64,000 bases of DNA. Source: Nocardia exalbida NBRC 100660 (GTDB lineage Bacteria; Actinomycetota; Actinomycetes; Mycobacteriales; Mycobacteriaceae). Position numbers and translations under genes: made by a program. The first letter of the stretch is position 1. Each line of letters opens with the position of its first letter. Of the stretch, positions 18,393-27,078 are shown piece by piece. Under the pieces are notes generated by a model, which was given only the letters and a program-made list of their open reading frames with translations, made no database searches and was not told the origin of the DNA. Location of the stretch: contig NZ_BAFZ01000120.1 of the NCBI RefSeq assembly GCF_000308575.1, forward strand, positions 1 through 64,000, written 5' to 3'.

Positions 18393-19222
18393 AGCTTCTC
18401 CGCCAGCTTTTCGAGGAACTCGCAGCTGGTCTGCGCCGCGACTTCTCGAGAACCGCGGAACGCATGCATCGCAATTACCGCGATTTTCGCGGAGCCATCG
18501 ATACTTCCGTCGCCGACTTGGTTGATGCCGACATCGCCGGACGGAACGATATCCGCCAGGCGGTCACGGAGGTTCCGGAGTACCTGAAACGCCTGCAGAG
18601 GCTCGGGTATCCGATAACCGTCGAGTCCGGGCTCGGCCGGGAAGTCGATGAAATCGCCGAAATGTCCGAGGACCTCATCCGCAAAGTCCAGGACGCACAG
18701 CAGGGTGGCTGGTCCATACGCTATGGGAAAAGGGGACACGGAACATACGCCGACTACGACGAGAAGGCCGTCGTTCTGGACGGCGATATGCGGGGCGACG
18801 CCCTGGCCTCCGCCGATGCGCTTGCGCATGAGATCGACCATGCCCACCCGAGCAATCTCCACAACGACGCTCCATCGCCGCCGATGGGCCGAGCCAGGGC
18901 GGAATGGGTTGCCGATCATGTGGACCGATCGCTGCTGAACGAAGGGCATGCCGTGATGGCGCAGCTCACCGTACGGCATCAAATACTCCAGAACGGTGGA
19001 CCGGATATAAACCACAGCGTCGCCGGAAAATATCTCAGAATCTATGAAAGATATCGTAATGGAGAGTTCTCCCGCGACGAGGCGGAGCGGCGAGTAGCAG
19101 CTCACTACCGCTTCGAGTCGGGCAGTCATAGCAAGATGTCGTACGGCCAGAACCTCCGGGAATGGTACGAAGATTATTGGGACACGTGGATCGCGCAGAC
19201 GGTTCAGACACCTCGTGCGTGA
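18389..19222 (+). CDS. Putative HExxH zinc metallopeptidase-like protein
   Basis: The 277-aa product starts at a GTG overlapping the previous stop (18389-18392). The N-terminal ~105 residues are helical and charged. A segment GTYADYDEKAVVLDGDMRGD leads to the zinc-protease motif AHEIDHAHPS (HEIDH, 147-151), and a downstream NEGHA (Glu185) could supply a gluzincin-like third ligand 34 residues after the second histidine. The tail is rich in aromatic residues (LREWYEDYWDTW). No signal peptide. The pattern recalls putative metallopeptidase domains of polymorphic toxins (DUF6782-type), but I cannot confirm family membership. The base composition is less G/C-biased than that of flanking genes, suggesting transfer. 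Likely expressed together with the 158-aa protein. Confidence 0.65.
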   Translation: MKLLRQLFEELAAGLRRDFSRTAERMHRNYRDFRGAIDTSVADLVDADIAGRNDIRQAVTEVPEYLKRLQRLGYPITVESGLGREVDEIAEMSEDLIRKVQDAQQGGWSIRYGKRGHGTYADYDEKAVVLDGDMRGDALASADALAHEIDHAHPSNLHNDAPSPPMGRARAEWVADHVDRSLLNEGHAVMAQLTVRHQILQNGGPDINHSVAGKYLRIYERYRNGEFSRDEAERRVAAHYRFESGSHSKMSYGQNLREWYEDYWDTWIAQTVQTPRA

Positions 19223-19816
19223 GGACTGTGGCGAGCCGCCCGGCGACAGGGAACGTTCGACCAGGCGGCCGAACGACCACTCCACGGCCCACCGACGGAG
19301 CATTACCTCGTTCCCCGTCGCTGCGTTTCACGAGGAGAATTGCTTTCGCTCATCCGACCAACCGCTTCCACCCGCCCGACCTCGGCGGAGTTCATCGGCC
19401 GTTGCGTGACCCCGAAGCACCCGAAGAGGAAGGCCGACCGAGGATCTCGGGTCGGTCGATTGTGTCAATGGCTGCCGTTGCGTGCCTGCACGCTTCCGAT
19501 GTGCTTCGCGCAGCCGCAGCGGTCGCGGCTGCGCGGGTGAGGGCCGCGACCGACTGTGACGTGCTGTGTGCGGGCCAGGCGAGCAAGAGAACGCTCGACG
19601 GGACAGCCGTCATCGCAACGGTGGTCAGGTCCTCGCGCAGCGGCGTGGTCAGCGACTCGGGCAGCACGGCGACGGTGTTGCAGTACTCCGCGCCCTTGGG
19701 GGTGGGGCTGTGGCAGTGCCCTCCGAGATAGTTCGCGGCGTGATCACCGTTCCCGCGGCGCGAACCGACCCTGGCCTGGATCCGAAACACGCACGAGCAC
19801 GCACCCCGGGCGGCGG
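19223..19816. other. Intergenic stretch between the cassette and the DUF1931 gene
   Basis: No clear gene. A minus-strand frame (19392-19856) has a fairly natural composition in its middle (a VAVLPESLTTPL stretch) but no recognisable domain or start signal, and overlaps the 3' end of the DUF1931 gene. It probably contains the 3' ends of two converging transcription units. Confidence 0.35.
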
Positions 19817-20266
19817 TCAGAGCAGGAGATGGAAGATGTCGAAGGCGATGCTCCATTCGGCGGTCCCGGGGTTCTTACGGTCCGGTTCGATCGTGACGAA
19901 TGTGTGCGCCAGCGCCACGCTCAAGCCCCCGGCAATCAGCGGCAGTCGCTGCTCGGTCGCCTCGGAGAGGGCTATGTCCAACGGCGGCCGGGCCGTCAGT
20001 TGATCGAGCACAGACTGTAGTTCGATCTCCTCGTCGAGTTTCTCGAACCGGTGGATGCTCTCCTGCAGTCCCTTGGTGATCGGCAGGTCCCACGGTTCGA
20101 TCACGTCCCTCAGGTTTGCCTTCGCCGAGGCCTTGCCGATGAGGACCAGATCGTAGATCTTGTCGTCGATGAAATCCGTATAGCGCTTGAGGTCGTTCCG
20201 GTCGACTTGCAGACCGGCCGCTGACCGGAAGAATTGCTGGAATTTCACGGTACCCATCACTGGCAT
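19817..20266 (-). CDS. DUF1931 histone-fold protein
   Basis: This 149-aa protein begins MPVMGTVKFQQFFRSAAGL and contains the DUF1931 signatures YTDFIDDKIYDL and DVIEPWDLPITKGLQESIH. Known DUF1931 structures show two histone folds in one chain, making it one of the bacterial histone-like families; DNA binding in vivo is not well established. The ATG at 20266 was chosen because AGGAG lies 8 nt upstream and the start is 4 nt after the stop of the thioredoxin-reductase-like gene. A longer frame would overlap that gene. It is the last gene of the chaperone/redox operon, implying a stress- or dormancy-related chromatin or protein-binding role (inference). Confidence 0.88.
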   Translation of the reverse strand: MPVMGTVKFQQFFRSAAGLQVDRNDLKRYTDFIDDKIYDLVLIGKASAKANLRDVIEPWDLPITKGLQESIHRFEKLDEEIELQSVLDQLTARPPLDIALSEATEQRLPLIAGGLSVALAHTFVTIEPDRKNPGTAEWSIAFDIFHLLL

Positions 20267-20270
20267 GTCG

Positions 20271-21995
20271 TCAGCTCCTGTCGAAGTATTCATGGATTTG
20301 GCGAACCGCCATCGCTCCCTCACCGACAGCAGATGCGACCCGTTTCACGGAGCCGTTGCGGACGTCGCCCGCAGCGAACAGGCCGGGCGAGCTTGTTTCG
20401 AGCGTCCTCAACGGCCGGTCGCCGATCCGCCGGTTGCCGTCCTCACGGGCGTTGGCCGCGTCCACGCCCGTGAGGACGAAGCCGTGGTCGTCGAGTGCGA
20501 TCGAGTCGGCCAGCCACCCGGTGTGCGGCACCGCCCCGATGAAGACGAACAGGGCGTGTACCCGGAGAGTGTCCTGTTCCCCCGTGTGATTGTTCTCGAC
20601 CACAATCTCGTCGAGGTACTTCTCACCATGGACCTCGCGAATCTCGGTATGCCGGTGGACGGTCACGCGCGGATGGCGCTCGATCTGGTCCACGAGGTAT
20701 CGGGACATGCTCTTTCCGAGGTCACCACTGCGGATGAGCAGGTGAACGTGGGCGACACGGTCCGCGAGAAAAACGGTGGCCTGTCCGGCGGAGTTGCCGC
20801 CGCCGACGATGGCCACAGGGTCGGTGCCGCACATCCGCGCTTCCTGATGGGTTGCGGCGTAGTACACGCTCGTCCCTTCCAGTACCTCGATCCCTGGAAC
20901 CGCCAACTTGCGATATCGCGCCCCGGTGGCGAGCACGACGGCCCGGCCGCGAACCGTGCCGCCGTCCGCCAGCCGGAGCACATGGTGGCCGTCCTCGAAC
21001 CCGAGACCGGCCACCTCCGCCGACACCAGGAGGCGGGCGCCGAACTTCCCGGCCTGGATCACGGCCCGCTCCGCCAATTCGGCGCCGGAGATCCCTGCCG
21101 GGAAGCCGAGGTAGTTCTCGATCCGGGAGGAGGTACTGGCCTGGCCGCCTGCGGCGACCGACTCCAGTGTCACCGTGTTCAACCCGTCCGAGGCGCCGTA
21201 CACGGACGCGGCCAGACCGGCCGGTCCCGCACCCACCACCACGAGGTCGCACACGTCCCGGGCTGCGTCCCGGACCGAGTCCGGGACCGGAAGCCCGACG
21301 ATGCGGGCGAGTTCCGCATTCGTCGGATTGCGCAGCACCTTCTCGCCGTGCCAGATCACGACGGGAGTGTCCTCGGGGGCGACGTTCAGGCTGCGCAGCA
21401 GCTGCTCCGCCCGTTCGTCTTGCTCCAGATCGATCCATCTGTGGGGCAATCGGTTTCGCATGGCGAACTGCCGAAGCCGCAACGTATCCGGTGAATAGCA
21501 GGAGCCGATGATCCGGAACCCCGAACCGAGCCCGATCAGCAGGTGCCGCCGCACCAGGTAGGCGCGCAGGATCAGATCGCTGAGCACGGGATCGTGGGAA
21601 ACCAGCTCGCGCACCCGGTCGGCCGGCACGACGAGTAACTCGCCGTCCTCGATCACCTCGGCCGTGAAGAACGCCACCTGGCCTTCCAGCAGTCCGAGCT
21701 CGCCCAGGAATCGGCCGGGACCGTGCACGCGCAGTATCCGGCGTTTGCCGTCTCCGTCGCCCTCGTCGATGATCGCGACCTTGCCCGAGAGGATGACGAA
21801 GAAGTCGTTGCTGGGTTCACCCTCTCGGACCAGCACCTCACCGGCGCGAACCGATCGACGCGTGCCACCGACCTCGAGCGTCGCGACCTGGTCTTCCGTC
21901 AGCCGCGGGTATGCTCCGAGCTCGTCCGGAGTCTCACCGAGCGGCGGAATGTCGCGTACGGGAGCGGCGTCCTCAGACGAAGTTCTGGTCGACAT
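20271..21995 (-). CDS. Cyclic-nucleotide-binding / thioredoxin-reductase-like fusion
   Basis: The 574-aa protein (ATG at 21995) has an N-terminal cNMP-binding domain (about 30-150; VLVREGEPSNDFFVILSGKV and GPGRFLGELGLLEGQ), a linker, and a two-domain thioredoxin-reductase-like flavoprotein from about 250 (VVVGAGPAGLAASVY for FAD, IVGGGNSAGQATVFLA for NADPH, ending GLFAAGDVRNGSVKRVASAVGEG). The redox-active CxxC of thioredoxin reductase is absent: the expected position reads GGQASTSSRIENYLGFP. It therefore cannot reduce thioredoxin by the usual disulfide relay and may pass electrons elsewhere or sense ligand. Its 5' end overlaps the UBP-finger gene by 23 nt. The fusion is recurrent in actinobacteria. 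Confidence 0.9.
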   Translation of the reverse strand: MSTRTSSEDAAPVRDIPPLGETPDELGAYPRLTEDQVATLEVGGTRRSVRAGEVLVREGEPSNDFFVILSGKVAIIDEGDGDGKRRILRVHGPGRFLGELGLLEGQVAFFTAEVIEDGELLVVPADRVRELVSHDPVLSDLILRAYLVRRHLLIGLGSGFRIIGSCYSPDTLRLRQFAMRNRLPHRWIDLEQDERAEQLLRSLNVAPEDTPVVIWHGEKVLRNPTNAELARIVGLPVPDSVRDAARDVCDLVVVGAGPAGLAASVYGASDGLNTVTLESVAAGGQASTSSRIENYLGFPAGISGAELAERAVIQAGKFGARLLVSAEVAGLGFEDGHHVLRLADGGTVRGRAVVLATGARYRKLAVPGIEVLEGTSVYYAATHQEARMCGTDPVAIVGGGNSAGQATVFLADRVAHVHLLIRSGDLGKSMSRYLVDQIERHPRVTVHRHTEIREVHGEKYLDEIVVENNHTGEQDTLRVHALFVFIGAVPHTGWLADSIALDDHGFVLTGVDAANAREDGNRRIGDRPLRTLETSSPGLFAAGDVRNGSVKRVASAVGEGAMAVRQIHEYFDRS

Positions 21996-22239
21996 AACAC
22001 CAGCGCCAATCTTCACCTGGCTCCATCGACTGGACGATCGGATGGCCGATGACGTGAGCATGCGCGCTCGCGTGCTTGCCCGGCGAGGAGTCGCAGCAAC
22101 CGACGTGTCCGCACGTCAGGCAGAGCCTCAGATGTACCCACGGGGTGCCGAGGCGAAGACATTCCTCGCAGCCCTGCGGAGTCCGGGGTGCGACGGGCCG
22201 GATCGCGGTCACGTGTGGGTCTACAGGGATGGAAGTCAT
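21973..22239 (-). CDS. UBP-type zinc-finger protein
   Basis: An 88-aa protein with a UBP-type (ZnF_UBP) finger: paired cysteines Cys24/Cys27 and Cys40/Cys43, then His45, Cys48 and the KHASAHAHVIGHP histidine cluster (56-66), ending GEDWRWCYVD. In eukaryotes the domain binds ubiquitin C-termini; in bacteria the ligand is unknown. The ATG overlaps the thioredoxin stop (ATGA, 22236-22239) and the 3' end overlaps the thioredoxin-reductase-like gene, so it is tightly coupled to both redox genes. Its tail is only 23 nt into the next gene, so neither frame is a shadow. Confidence 0.88.
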   Translation of the reverse strand: MTSIPVDPHVTAIRPVAPRTPQGCEECLRLGTPWVHLRLCLTCGHVGCCDSSPGKHASAHAHVIGHPIVQSMEPGEDWRWCYVDQNFV

Positions 22240-22688
22240 GGCTTCGTCTCCTTGCCTGCGTTTTCCGAGAGCGCCTGATCGAGCCATGTGCGCAGTTGTG
22301 GTACCGGAGCTGCGCCCGCCTGACGAGCCAGGACCTCGCCCCGATCCATCACCAGCAGAGTCGGTACGGCGCGGACGGTGAACCGTTCGGCCGTTTTGGG
22401 CGCAGCATCCACGTCGATCTTCACCAGCTTGATCTGACCTGCGCGTTCCCTGGCGAGCTGCTCGAGCGCCGGACTGACCATGCGGCACGGACCGCACCAC
22501 GTCGCCCAGAGGTCGACGAGCACAGGCACCGAGGATTTCTCGGCGACCTCCGCGAAGTCGTCGTCGCCCGCCGAGGCGATCCAGGGCAGCGGTTCGTGGC
22601 AGTTCCCGCAGCGCGGTTTTCCTTCGCCGGCCGCCGCTACCTTGTTGACCTTGCCGCAGTTCGGGCACTTCACCTTTTCGGATCCCAT
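22236..22688 (-). CDS. trxC: Thioredoxin with N-terminal zinc ribbon (Trx2/TrxC type)
   Basis: The 150-aa protein carries an N-terminal zinc ribbon (CPNC at 8-11, CGNC at 27-30) followed by a thioredoxin fold with the active site WCGPC (Cys65, Cys68) and the cis-proline segment VRAVPTLLV. This is the architecture of TrxC/Trx2, a disulfide reductase also linked to oxidative and heat stress. It follows clpB by 14 bp and is coupled to the UBP-finger gene. Cytoplasmic: no signal sequence. Confidence 0.92.
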   Translation of the reverse strand: MGSEKVKCPNCGKVNKVAAAGEGKPRCGNCHEPLPWIASAGDDDFAEVAEKSSVPVLVDLWATWCGPCRMVSPALEQLARERAGQIKLVKIDVDAAPKTAERFTVRAVPTLLVMDRGEVLARQAGAAPVPQLRTWLDQALSENAGKETKP

Positions 22689-22702
22689 GACGACACCTCT
22701 TC

Positions 22703-25336
22703 TCAGGCCGCCGCGACGGCGGGTTCCGCATGCGCGACGACGAGCTCGCCGCCGTCCACGGTGACACGGATGGTGCCACCCGGTTCGATCTCGCCGCGCA
22801 ACAGCGCACGACCTATCTTGGTCTCGACCTCGTGGGCGATGTACCGTCGCAGCGGCCGCGCACCGTAGACCGGGTCGAAACCGTGTTCGGCGATGAGCCG
22901 GCGCGCTTCCGGGGTGATATCCAGGTGTATCTGCCGCTCCGCCAACCTGTTCCGAAGTTCGGTGAGCTGTAGCTCGACGATGTGCTCGATCTGGGGCAGC
23001 GTGAGCGGGGTGAACAGCACGATGTCGTCGACCCGGTTGAGGAACTCCGGCCGGAAATGCCCGCGCAGTTCCGCCAGCACCCGCGTCCGGGCATCCGGTT
23101 TGATCTCGCCATCGGCTGTGACTCCGTCGAGGAGATACTGGGATCCGATGTTGGAGGTCATGATGATCACCGTGTTCCGGAAATCGACCTGCCTGCCTTG
23201 AGAATCGGTGATCCGGCCGTCGTCGAGCACCTGCAGCAGGGTATTGAAGACGTCGGCGTGGGCCTTCTCGATCTCATCGAAGAGCACCACGGAGTACGGC
23301 TTGCGGCGCACCGCCTCGGTGAGCTGGCCGCCCTCGTCGTATCCGACGTACCCGGGGGGCGCACCGATGAGCCTGCTCACCGTGTGCCGCTCCTGGTACT
23401 CGCTCATGTCCAGGCGCACCATGTTGTCTTCGCTGTCGAAGAGGGCAGTGGCCAGTGTCTTTGCGAGTTCGGTCTTTCCCACGCCCGTAGGGCCAAGGAA
23501 GATGAACGAACCGATCGGCCGGCGCGGGTCACGGATACCCGACCTGGCCCGGATCACCGCGTCTGCGACCAGTTGCACCGCCTCGTCCTGGCCGACGACC
23601 CTCTCGTGCAGAATCTCGTCGAGCTTCAACAGCTTCTCCCGCTCGCCTTCCTGCAGCCGGGCGACCGGGATACCCGTCCATGCGGCCACGATCTCTGCGA
23701 TCTCGTCTTCGGTGACCACTTCGCGCAGCAACGGATTCCGGCCCTGCCTGGCGGCCAGTTGCTCCTCCGCCGCCCTGAGTCTGCGCTCCAGCTCGGTGAT
23801 CTCGCCGTATCGCAACTCGGCGGCCCGGTTGAGGTCGTAGTTGCGCTCGGCCTCCTCGGCCTCGTGGCGCAACCGTTCCAGCTCTCCGCGCAGCTCCTGC
23901 ACCCGCCGGATCGCCTGCCGCTCGGCCTCCCACTGAGCGCGCTTGGCGTCGGCCTCGGCCCGGAGGTCGGCCAGCTCCTTGCGCAACTCTTCGAGGCGCG
24001 CCTTGCTGGCCGGGTCCGTTTCTTTGGACAGCGCGGCCTCTTCGATCTCCAGCCGGGTCACCTTTCGGGTGAGCTCATCGAGTTCGGCGGGCATCGAGTC
24101 GATTTCGGTGCGTTGCCGAGCGCATGCCTCATCGACCAGGTCGATCGCCTTGTCCGGAAGGAAGCGGTCGGTGATGTACCGGTGCGAGAGGGTCACGGCG
24201 GCAACCAGGGCGCCGTCCTTGATCTTCACGCCGTGAAACACCTCGAGTCGTTCCCGAAGTCCGCGCAGAATCGAGATCGCATCCTCGATGCTGGGCTCGT
24301 CGACGAGAACGGTCTGGAAGCGACGCTCCAGTGCCGCATCGGATTCGATGTGTTTGCGATACTCGTCGAGAGTGGTGGCACCGATCATGTGTAGTTCGCC
24401 GCGGGCGAGCATCGGCTTGAGCATGTTGCCTGCGTCGAGAGACCCTTCGCCGCCGACTGATCCCGCGCCCACCACGGTATGTAACTCGTCGACGAACAAC
24501 AGGATGCGCCCCTCGGCCGCCTTCACCTCCGACAGCACCGCCTGCAGTCGCTCCTCGAACTCGCCGCGGTACTTCGCGCCGGCCACCAGGGAGCCCATGT
24601 CGAGCGAGAAGATCGTCTTGTCGCGCAGGCCCTCCGGCACGTCGCCGCGGACGATCCGCTGGGCGAGGCCCTCGACGATCGCGGTCTTACCGACGCCGGG
24701 GTCGCCGATCAGCACCGGATTGTTCTTCGTCTTCCGGCTCAGGATCTGCGTTACCCTACGGATCTCGGCATCTCGGCCGATAACCGGATCGAGTGCGCCT
24801 GTCCGGGCCTCGGAGACGAGATCGCGTCCGTACTTCTCCAGCGCCTCGTAGGCCGCCTCCGGGGTCGCCGATGTGACGCGCTGATGGCCGCGCACTTTGG
24901 TCAGGACGGCGAGGAAGGATTCTCGCGTGACCCCATGACGGGCGAGGACCCGGCCTGCCGCAGTGGCCGACCCCTCCTCGGAGAGGGCCATCACGAGATG
25001 CTCCACGGACACGTAGGAATCCTTGAGTCGCTTCGCCTCCCGTTCCGCGGCGTCGAGCAACTTGGCCAGGCGCTGGGTGATCATCACCTGACCGGGCGTC
25101 GCGCCGGGGCCGCTGACCTTCGGCCTACGCGAGAGTTCACGTTCCAGATCGGATCGCAGGGCATCGACGTTGGCGCCGGTCTGCTCGAGCAGCCGAGGTA
25201 CCAGCCCTTCCTGCTGATCGATCAACGCGAGCAGCAGGTGCTCTCCGTCGACCTCGGTGTGGCCCATTCTGGTCGCTACATTTTGGGCTTCCTGCAGGGC
25301 TTCTCGTGACTTTTCAGTCAGGCTGCCGGTATCCAT
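22703..25336 (-). CDS. clpB: ClpB disaggregase ATPase
   Basis: At 877 aa the product has the full ClpB layout: N-terminal Clp_N repeat domain (1-145), AAA-1 with Walker A GDPGVGKT and Walker B ILLFVDELHT, a long coiled-coil middle domain (about 410-530, EADAKRAQWEAERQAIRRVQ), AAA-2 with GPTGVGKT and VVLFDEIEKAH, and the D2-small domain (YGARPLRRYIAHEVETKIG). With DnaK/DnaJ/GrpE, ClpB extracts and refolds aggregated proteins. Its start overlaps the cbpM-like gene by 23 nt. Its location inside this operon rather than as a stand-alone heat-shock gene suggests a second, specialised chaperone set; a housekeeping clpB may exist elsewhere. Confidence 0.95.
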   Translation of the reverse strand: MDTGSLTEKSREALQEAQNVATRMGHTEVDGEHLLLALIDQQEGLVPRLLEQTGANVDALRSDLERELSRRPKVSGPGATPGQVMITQRLAKLLDAAEREAKRLKDSYVSVEHLVMALSEEGSATAAGRVLARHGVTRESFLAVLTKVRGHQRVTSATPEAAYEALEKYGRDLVSEARTGALDPVIGRDAEIRRVTQILSRKTKNNPVLIGDPGVGKTAIVEGLAQRIVRGDVPEGLRDKTIFSLDMGSLVAGAKYRGEFEERLQAVLSEVKAAEGRILLFVDELHTVVGAGSVGGEGSLDAGNMLKPMLARGELHMIGATTLDEYRKHIESDAALERRFQTVLVDEPSIEDAISILRGLRERLEVFHGVKIKDGALVAAVTLSHRYITDRFLPDKAIDLVDEACARQRTEIDSMPAELDELTRKVTRLEIEEAALSKETDPASKARLEELRKELADLRAEADAKRAQWEAERQAIRRVQELRGELERLRHEAEEAERNYDLNRAAELRYGEITELERRLRAAEEQLAARQGRNPLLREVVTEDEIAEIVAAWTGIPVARLQEGEREKLLKLDEILHERVVGQDEAVQLVADAVIRARSGIRDPRRPIGSFIFLGPTGVGKTELAKTLATALFDSEDNMVRLDMSEYQERHTVSRLIGAPPGYVGYDEGGQLTEAVRRKPYSVVLFDEIEKAHADVFNTLLQVLDDGRITDSQGRQVDFRNTVIIMTSNIGSQYLLDGVTADGEIKPDARTRVLAELRGHFRPEFLNRVDDIVLFTPLTLPQIEHIVELQLTELRNRLAERQIHLDITPEARRLIAEHGFDPVYGARPLRRYIAHEVETKIGRALLRGEIEPGGTIRVTVDGGELVVAHAEPAVAAA

Positions 25337-25646
25337 AGGGTGCCCTCCTTCCGCGGGAAGCTGCTTCGAGTTTCTCGATTCGATCCAGCAGATCGAGCAC
25401 GAGCCCGATTGCCGAGTAGTTCAGGCCCAGACCGGTCCGCAGCCGTTGGATGCGGGCGGCATGGGCCACTGCGGATGGTTGGAACGACATCTCGCCGCCG
25501 GCGCCTCGGTGTGCGTCGAGCAGGCCGAGAGCCACAAGCCTTCGTGCCAGGTCCGGGTGCAGCCCGGTCCGTTCGGCGAAGGCATCTGGCGACAATCCGG
25601 GACGGCGAACCAATACGTACCGGGTGACCGGGCTCGGGATGCTCAT
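25314..25646 (-). CDS. CbpM-like chaperone modulator / MerR-like protein
   Basis: A 110-aa protein (MSIPSPVTRYVLVRRPGLSP) with a MerR-like N-terminal fold, a segment FAERTGLHPDLARRLVALGLL and a C-terminal helix DLLDRIEKLEAASRGR. Small proteins of this form next to DnaJ/CbpA are chaperone modulators (CbpM), which bind the J domain and inhibit its activity, or HspR-type repressors. The ATG overlaps the dnaJ stop (25643-25646). The longer open frame upstream is the antisense-free shadow of dnaJ and lacks a start signal. HspR-type DNA binding cannot be excluded, since no HAIR operator was recognised near dnaK. Confidence 0.75.
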   Translation of the reverse strand: MSIPSPVTRYVLVRRPGLSPDAFAERTGLHPDLARRLVALGLLDAHRGAGGEMSFQPSAVAHAARIQRLRTGLGLNYSAIGLVLDLLDRIEKLEAASRGRRAPYGYRQPD

Positions 25647-26548
25647 GTCTCTTTCCTCGGATCGAAGTTCGATTCGGTAGCCAACTGCTCGAACAGCTCG
25701 CGCTCGCGTGCTGTCGGTTTCGGCGGCACCATCACCTTGATCTCGGCGTAGAGGTTGCCGTTGGGGCCACGCGGATTGGGCATTCCTTCTCCGCGCAGCC
25801 GCAGCTTCCTTCCCGTCGACGAGCCCGGCGCCACTTTGACTTTCGCCTCGCCACCCGGGGTGGGAACGACGACGGTCGACCCGAGCACCGCCTCCCATGG
25901 CGATACGGGCAGGTCCACATAGATGTCCCGGCCCTCCACCCGGAACCGGGGATGCGGCTTGATCCGCACCACCAGGTACAGATCCCCGGGCGGCGCGTCA
26001 CCGTTGCTCCGCCCGCCTTGCCCGGCCAGCCGGATTCTCTGGCCGTCCAGGACACCAGCGGGAATGTCGACGTCGTACTGGCGTCCATCCAGTCTGAGTG
26101 TGTGTTTGCCGCCCCGATACGCCTGTTCCAGAGTCAGTTCCAGTTCCGCTTCCTGATCGGCGCCGGGAATGGGCCCGTACCCGCCGGCGCCGCCGAACAT
26201 CTGCCCGAAGAGGTCCTCGAAGTCGACCGCGCCCCCGCCACCGAAACCCTGACCGAAGTGCACTCTTCTGCCCCCGCCGCCGTACCGCCCGGCGCTTGCC
26301 CGGACCCGTTCGTCGTAGTCCTCGGGCACGCGCCGGAAGTCGTCACCGAATCGGTCGTAGCGTTTCCGGGTGTCCGGGTCGGATAACACCTGGTAGGCCT
26401 CGTTGGCCTCCTTGAACCTGTCCTCCGCAGTGGGGTCCTTGTTCACGTCGGGGTGATATTTGCGCGCCAGCTTGCGGTACGCCTGCTGGATTTCGTCGCC
26501 GCCGGCGTCGCGCGGGACACCGAGCGCTTCGTAGTAGTCACGCGCCAT
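25643..26548 (-). CDS. DnaJ-class co-chaperone (CbpA type, no zinc finger)
   Basis: The 301-aa protein has an N-terminal J domain (1-70, YHPDVNKD with the essential HPD), a Gly/Phe-rich linker (about 88-125), and two C-terminal substrate-binding beta domains (ELTLEQAYRGGKHTLRL, then DLPVSPWEAVLGSTVVVPTP). The cysteine-rich zinc-finger domain of class I DnaJ is absent, so it is a CbpA-like type II J protein. It stimulates DnaK ATP hydrolysis and delivers substrates. It lies 6 bp after grpE and is coupled to the cbpM-like gene, the expected partner of CbpA. Confidence 0.93.
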   Translation of the reverse strand: MARDYYEALGVPRDAGGDEIQQAYRKLARKYHPDVNKDPTAEDRFKEANEAYQVLSDPDTRKRYDRFGDDFRRVPEDYDERVRASAGRYGGGGRRVHFGQGFGGGGAVDFEDLFGQMFGGAGGYGPIPGADQEAELELTLEQAYRGGKHTLRLDGRQYDVDIPAGVLDGQRIRLAGQGGRSNGDAPPGDLYLVVRIKPHPRFRVEGRDIYVDLPVSPWEAVLGSTVVVPTPGGEAKVKVAPGSSTGRKLRLRGEGMPNPRGPNGNLYAEIKVMVPPKPTARERELFEQLATESNFDPRKET

Positions 26549-26554
26549 CGGTGC

Positions 26555-27070
26555 TCACCCCTCGGGTCGGCTGACGACCACCGCGGCGGGACGCAACTGC
26601 CGACCGTCCTCTCCATAGCCCGGGCGCAAGACCTCGACCACGGTCCCGGACGGAACGTCGGGTTGGGACACCACGCTGACCACTTCGTGTAGCTCCGGGG
26701 AGAACGGCACACCGACCTCGTCGTGGCGCTCGAAGCCGAGCTGGGCCAGCACCTGCACCGCCTGGTCCCGGGTCGCCTTAACGCCCTCGACAATGGCTTG
26801 GGGATCGCTGCCCGCATGGGCCAGAGCGAGCTCCAAATTGTCCAGAACCGGCAGCCACGCAGCGGAAACCTTCGTGGCCTCCGCGGCGCGGGCACGGTCC
26901 AGATCCTTGGCAAACCGCTTGCGCAGGTTGTCCAGATCTGCAAGAGCCCTACGCCAGCGGTCCTCGAGTTGAGCCAATTCGGCCCCAGTGTCGGTGCGAT
27001 CAGGCGCCGTCTCGGTCTGATCCCCGTCGGTAGCCGACTCGGTCGTCGAATGATCTGCAGATCTTTCCAT
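26555..27070 (-). CDS. grpE: GrpE nucleotide exchange factor
   Basis: A 171-aa GrpE: an acidic, disordered N-terminus (1-30), a long helix (ELAQLEDRWRRALADLDNLR, KRFAKDLDRARAAEATK), then the C-terminal beta domain with HEVVSVVSQPDVPSGTVVEV and LRPGYG-like motifs. It releases ADP from DnaK. It sits 8 bp downstream of dnaK. The protein is somewhat shorter than the housekeeping actinobacterial GrpE, consistent with a paralogous set. Confidence 0.93.
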   Translation of the reverse strand: MERSADHSTTESATDGDQTETAPDRTDTGAELAQLEDRWRRALADLDNLRKRFAKDLDRARAAEATKVSAAWLPVLDNLELALAHAGSDPQAIVEGVKATRDQAVQVLAQLGFERHDEVGVPFSPELHEVVSVVSQPDVPSGTVVEVLRPGYGEDGRQLRPAAVVVSRPEG

Positions 27071-27078
27071 CGTGTGCC

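Noticed and set aside
22982..24394. 470-codon plus-strand frame across clpB
   Set aside because: A codon-bias shadow of clpB; no domain and no start signal.
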